Shown here piece after piece: positions 6,675-11,548 of a stretch of DNA of 11,548 bases. The notes under the pieces are model-generated. The model was not told where the DNA came from, made no database searches, and saw only the letters and a list, made by a program, of their open reading frames with translations. How positions within the stretch are numbered: the first letter of the stretch is position 1; each line of letters opens with the position of its first letter. The DNA is taken from contig JANQMQ010000047.1 of the NCBI GenBank assembly GCA_028279995.1, positions 1 to 11,548 on the forward strand, given 5' to 3'. A program made the position numbers and the translations under genes. The DNA is from Candidatus Phaeomarinibacter sp. GTDB lineage: Bacteria; Pseudomonadota; Alphaproteobacteria; CGMCC-115125.

Positions 6675-7220
6675 ATGTCGGATATGTCGGCCGTTGCAAA
6701 GCGGGATCTTTCAAAATCCCATCTGGTTATGATCGAAGAGTCGTCCTATCTGCGCTCCATCCTCACGCAGCTGGTGAAATCCTTTGAGCCACGCAGCCTG
6801 GATATTTTTCCGGACGAGGAAACGGCAATCGCCCGTCTGGCTTTTGCCCCCGCAGACTGCATTCTGATCGACTGGCGGCCCGAGGACGGGATTGGATTGA
6901 AGGTTCTCAAATACATTCGCGGGGATACAGGCTGTCAGTCTCCGGAAGCTGGCATTGTGTGCATGGCGGCGCTGCCATCGCGCGAATCTGTTGAACTGGC
7001 CCGCGATAACGGGTCCAACGTCTATGTAACAAAGCCATTTTCTGCCACCGAGCTGCGCCGCAAAATCGAGTCATCAATCTTCGCACCGCGTAACTTCGTC
7101 GTTGCCGAGGGATTTGTCGGACCCGACCGGCGTCACCGCAAGTCTTCCTTTGATGGCGGCGAACGCAGGGGCAACGGTCCGCTGACCCAGAACGAAATCG
7201 ACTCGATGATGGCGGATTAG
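6675..7220 (+). CDS. Stand-alone CheY-like receiver (response regulator) protein with GPDRR tail
   Basis: 181 residues. GGAGG at 6664-6668, 6 nt before the ATG, fixes the start. The receiver domain covers about 15-137: beta1 HLVMIEES with Glu21-Glu22 where the acidic pair normally sits, phospho-acceptor Asp66 in CILIDWRPEDG, and the conserved Lys120-Pro121 in VYVTKPFS. The switch Thr/Ser position at the end of beta4 (VCMAAL) is Ala98, which is unusual and suggests changed phospho-signalling. No DNA-binding or enzymatic output domain follows. The tail holds FVGPDRRHR (147-155) and GGERRG (161-166), arginine motifs I recall from alphaproteobacterial single-domain receivers, and ends with TQNEIDSMMAD. 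It probably acts by protein contact in a phosphorelay or stress pathway; the partner is unknown. There is no neighbouring histidine kinase in the window. Confidence 0.82.
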   Translation: MSDMSAVAKRDLSKSHLVMIEESSYLRSILTQLVKSFEPRSLDIFPDEETAIARLAFAPADCILIDWRPEDGIGLKVLKYIRGDTGCQSPEAGIVCMAALPSRESVELARDNGSNVYVTKPFSATELRRKIESSIFAPRNFVVAEGFVGPDRRHRKSSFDGGERRGNGPLTQNEIDSMMAD

Positions 7221-7353
7221 GCCTGTTTGTCCGCATCGCCCGTCCGGGTACTGGTCATTTGCCGGCACGCAGTGCTAGGCTTTTCACAAGTTCAACATAA
7301 AACCGCGCTGCATCCGGCTTTATTGGTGCGTGGCAGCGCGAGGAGTGGGACGG

Positions 7354-8775
7354 GTGAACGACTCGCACGATACCGTGCGGGTGGCCCCGGCTTCCCCTGG
7401 CGACGCCGGGCAATCACCCCGGACTGACGCCGGCGTGCCTGGCGCCACACGTGTGGAAAAGCAGCACTCTTTGCCGGACGGCGAAGTGGCACAACACGCA
7501 CGCCTGCCCGACCAGCCTGACGTCGTATCTGAACCGAAACAGACGTCCGGCAAAGATCAGTCCCCACGGGGCAACAACCAGTCGCAAAACAAACAGCCGC
7601 GCAAACGCACGTCTGCTGGCCGACCGCAGGAGAAAACGCGCCGCAAAGAACCTCGCCGCCGCGGCAAGAACCAGTCGGCACAGCAACGGTGCTATGCCGC
7701 AATCGATCTGGGCACGAACAACTGTCGGCTCCTGATCGCCAAGCCGACGAAGTCCGGATTCGAGGTCGTTGACGCCTTTTCGCGGATCGTGAGGCTGGGT
7801 GAGGGCCTCGGCACGCACAACATGCTCACAGACGAGGCCATGGACCGCACCATTGCGGCATTGCGCATCTGCGCATCCAAAATGCGCCGCCGTAACGTTG
7901 TGAAAGCGAGGGTAGTGACCACTCAAGCTTGCCGCCATGCAGACAATGCAGACGTGTTCATGCGGCGCGTGGCCAGGGAAACGGGCCTAGAGCTTGAAGT
8001 GCTGAGCCCTGAGGATGAAGCCAGGCTCGCCGTGCTGGGCTGCGCTCCTTTGCTGGACAGGCAGGCCAGGCGGGCTTTGGTTTTTGACATAGGCGGCGGG
8101 TCCACAGAACTGGTCTGGCTGGATCTTGAAGACAAGTCAGCGAGCCACGCGCCGGACCTTCTTGCCTGGGCGTCTCTGCCGGTAGGCGTTGTCACATTGG
8201 CGGATCGCTATGACGGGCGCACGGTCAACCGTACCGGCTATGAGGCGATGGTCTCGGAAGTAAGATCGCTGCTGCATGACCGCCCCTGGTCGGACGAACT
8301 GGATGCCCAGATCTCGGATGCGGTCGAGGCGGGAGATATTCACCTGTTGGGCACGTCAGGCACGGTCACCACCATTGCCGGCATTCATCTTGGTCTGAAA
8401 CGCTATGACCGCTCGAAGGTAGACGGCATCTGGGTCGACTTTGCAGACGTAACGGCGGTAACAGATGGTCTCAGCATCATGAACTTTGATGAGCGGGCCA
8501 GCGTTCCCTGCATCGGCAAGGAGCGGGCTGATCTGGTGCTGGCCGGGTGCGCCATCCTCGAGGCCATTCAGACCTCGTGGCCCTGCAAGCGCCTTCGTGT
8601 GGCGGATAGGGGCCTTCGCGAAGGAATCCTCATTACCCTGATGCGCGAAGAACGCCGCAACCAGAAACGCAAACGCCGTCGCCGCCGCGGGGGCAGGGGC
8701 CGCCGCAAACCGGGCAGCCAGACCGCACGATCTCCTTCCGCCGGCAATGAGCAGCAATCAGGTACCCATGAGTAA
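7354..8775 (+). CDS. Ppx/GppA-family phosphatase (exopolyphosphatase / pppGpp phosphohydrolase) with basic tails
   Basis: 473 residues from the GTG at 7354, chosen because AGGAG at 7341-7345 lies 8 nt upstream; another GTG at 7330 in frame lacks this. Residues 1-110 are low-complexity, rich in Pro, Gln, Arg and Lys, and probably disordered. The ASKHA-fold domain then shows phosphate loop 1 AIDLGTNNCRLL (about 116-127), the catalytic glutamate region SPEDEARL (Glu222), phosphate loop 2 DIGGGSTE (245-252), LGTSGTVTTIAG (332-343) and ADRGLREGIL (417-426). The C-terminus is a run of about 20 mostly Arg/Lys residues (433-453). The short form lacks the C-terminal HD-type region of E. coli Ppx, as in many alphaproteobacteria. 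It degrades polyphosphate or (p)ppGpp; which one is not decidable. It overlaps rlmE by 8 bp. Confidence 0.87.
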   Translation: MNDSHDTVRVAPASPGDAGQSPRTDAGVPGATRVEKQHSLPDGEVAQHARLPDQPDVVSEPKQTSGKDQSPRGNNQSQNKQPRKRTSAGRPQEKTRRKEPRRRGKNQSAQQRCYAAIDLGTNNCRLLIAKPTKSGFEVVDAFSRIVRLGEGLGTHNMLTDEAMDRTIAALRICASKMRRRNVVKARVVTTQACRHADNADVFMRRVARETGLELEVLSPEDEARLAVLGCAPLLDRQARRALVFDIGGGSTELVWLDLEDKSASHAPDLLAWASLPVGVVTLADRYDGRTVNRTGYEAMVSEVRSLLHDRPWSDELDAQISDAVEAGDIHLLGTSGTVTTIAGIHLGLKRYDRSKVDGIWVDFADVTAVTDGLSIMNFDERASVPCIGKERADLVLAGCAILEAIQTSWPCKRLRVADRGLREGILITLMREERRNQKRKRRRRRGGRGRRKPGSQTARSPSAGNEQQSGTHE

Positions 8776-9505
8776 ACGGAACAAAGGCGGCGGCAGAGGT
8801 GGCAGCGGCAACGCGTCCAGCACACGCGAGCTGAAGCAGAGGGTCAAAACCGCTCGTGGCCGCAAGAACTCCTCGACGCTGTGGCTGCAGCGTCAGCTGA
8901 ACGATCCCTACGTTGCGGCAGCCCGGCGTGACGGATATCGCAGCCGCGCGGCTTACAAGTTGATTGAGATCGACGACAAGCACCACATCCTGAAGCCCGG
9001 CATGCGCGTTGTTGACCTCGGTGCAGCGCCCGGCGGGTGGACGCAGATCGCCGGCAAGAGGTGCGGCGCGGCCAACAATCGGGGCGGGGAGGTTGTCGGC
9101 ATTGATCTTCTGCCGGTCGAGCCCTTAGCCGGAGCCACTCTTCTTGAGATGGATTTCATGGCTGACGAGGCACCCGATGAGCTGAAGCGGCTGACGGGTG
9201 GCCCGGCGGACGTGGTCCTCTCCGACATGGCTGCCTCCGCTACCGGTCACAAGCCGACAGACCATCTGCGGATCATGCATCTGTGTGAACTGGCCCTCGA
9301 ATTTGCCACAGAAGTCCTCAAGCCGGGGGGCAGCTTCCTTGCCAAGGTCTTGCAGGGGGGAGCAGAAAAGGACCTGATGACCATGCTGCGGACCAACTTC
9401 AAGGTGGTCCGCCATGTAAAGCCCAAGGCCAGCCGGTCCGATTCGGCGGAAATGTATGTCCTGGCCACCGGGTTCAAGGGTAACAAGCCCTTGGAAGAGG
9501 CTTAA
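8768..9505 (+). CDS. rlmE: 23S rRNA (uridine-2'-O-)-methyltransferase RlmE (FtsJ/RrmJ)
   Basis: 245 residues from the ATG at 8768, whose codon overlaps the end of the upstream phosphatase gene (ATGAGTAA), so translation is coupled. An in-frame ATG at 8747 is possible but has no ribosome site, whereas AGG lies just before 8768. The first 35 residues are basic and glycine-rich, a common RNA-contacting extension. The SAM site DLGAAPGGW is at about 83-91. The K-D-K-E catalytic tetrad is complete: Lys64 (RAAYKL), Asp153 (LSDMAA), Lys193 (FLAKV) and Glu228 (SAEMYV). RlmE methylates the 2'-O of U2552 (E. coli numbering) in the A loop of 23S rRNA at a late stage of 50S assembly. Confidence 0.95.
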   Translation: MSKRNKGGGRGGSGNASSTRELKQRVKTARGRKNSSTLWLQRQLNDPYVAAARRDGYRSRAAYKLIEIDDKHHILKPGMRVVDLGAAPGGWTQIAGKRCGAANNRGGEVVGIDLLPVEPLAGATLLEMDFMADEAPDELKRLTGGPADVVLSDMAASATGHKPTDHLRIMHLCELALEFATEVLKPGGSFLAKVLQGGAEKDLMTMLRTNFKVVRHVKPKASRSDSAEMYVLATGFKGNKPLEEA

Positions 9506-9514
9506 ACAACCTGA

Positions 9515-9536
9515 AGCCAGCCCTGATCTGCTGGTT
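9515..9536 (+). terminator. Hairpin downstream of rlmE, possible weak terminator
   Basis: Positions 9515-9521 pair with 9530-9536 (core CCAGC/GCTGG plus a G-U and an A-U pair) around an 8-nt loop, 9 nt after the rlmE stop. No T-run follows, so a rho-independent role is doubtful. Confidence 0.25.
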
Positions 9537-9549
9537 CACGGCCCTTTGA

Positions 9550-11548
<1,999 letters not shown>

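Noticed and set aside
7221..7353. Terminator or promoter between the receiver and Ppx genes
   Set aside because: The CCCG-TC-CGGG repeat (7239-7248) has a 2-base loop and no T-run, and no -35/-10 pair with acceptable spacing was found, so nothing is called there.

Overview
The window looks like chromosomal DNA of an alphaproteobacterium. By eye the GC content is high, in the upper 50s to about 60%. The order Ppx/GppA phosphatase, rlmE, guaB, rsmB, the GPDRR-tailed receiver protein and the tRNA-Gln(CTG) sequence all fit that class. A marine or soil Rhizobiales/Parvibaculales-like organism is my guess, but the sequence alone does not fix the genus.

Left part (1-5704) is accessory and metabolic. 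It begins with the 3' part of a left-handed beta-helix (Vat/CatB-type) acetyltransferase gene. This gene meets, tail to tail with a 4-bp stop-codon overlap, a minus-strand pair made of a TetR-family regulator and a membrane-anchored GST-like protein. An 81-bp divergent promoter region with a good operator-like palindrome separates the regulator from a plus-strand operon of three genes. These encode a type I (VOC-fold) extradiol dioxygenase, a fumarylacetoacetase-family hydrolase, and an MhpA-like FAD aromatic hydroxylase. Together they form a minimal phenol to catechol to ring-opening to C-C cleavage module. The TetR protein probably controls it, and perhaps its own GST operon too.

Middle part (5705-7220): a 253-bp spacer carries two perfect 14-bp palindromes and precedes a small single-domain globin. 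A tRNA-Gln(CTG) gene on the minus strand with a recognisable promoter follows. After it comes a stand-alone CheY-like receiver protein whose acidic pocket and switch residue are atypical.

Right part (7354-11548) is housekeeping. It holds a Ppx/GppA phosphatase with long basic tails, translationally coupled to the 23S rRNA 2'-O-methyltransferase rlmE. It continues with guaB (IMP dehydrogenase, TTG start) after a 188-bp leader region, and the 5' part of an rsmB-like 16S rRNA m5C methyltransferase gene that overlaps the guaB stop codon. No IS element, CRISPR array, prophage or clear new defence system was found. The features most worth following up are the catabolic module with its operator, the palindromes before the globin, the degenerate receiver, and the basic-tailed Ppx/RlmE pair.
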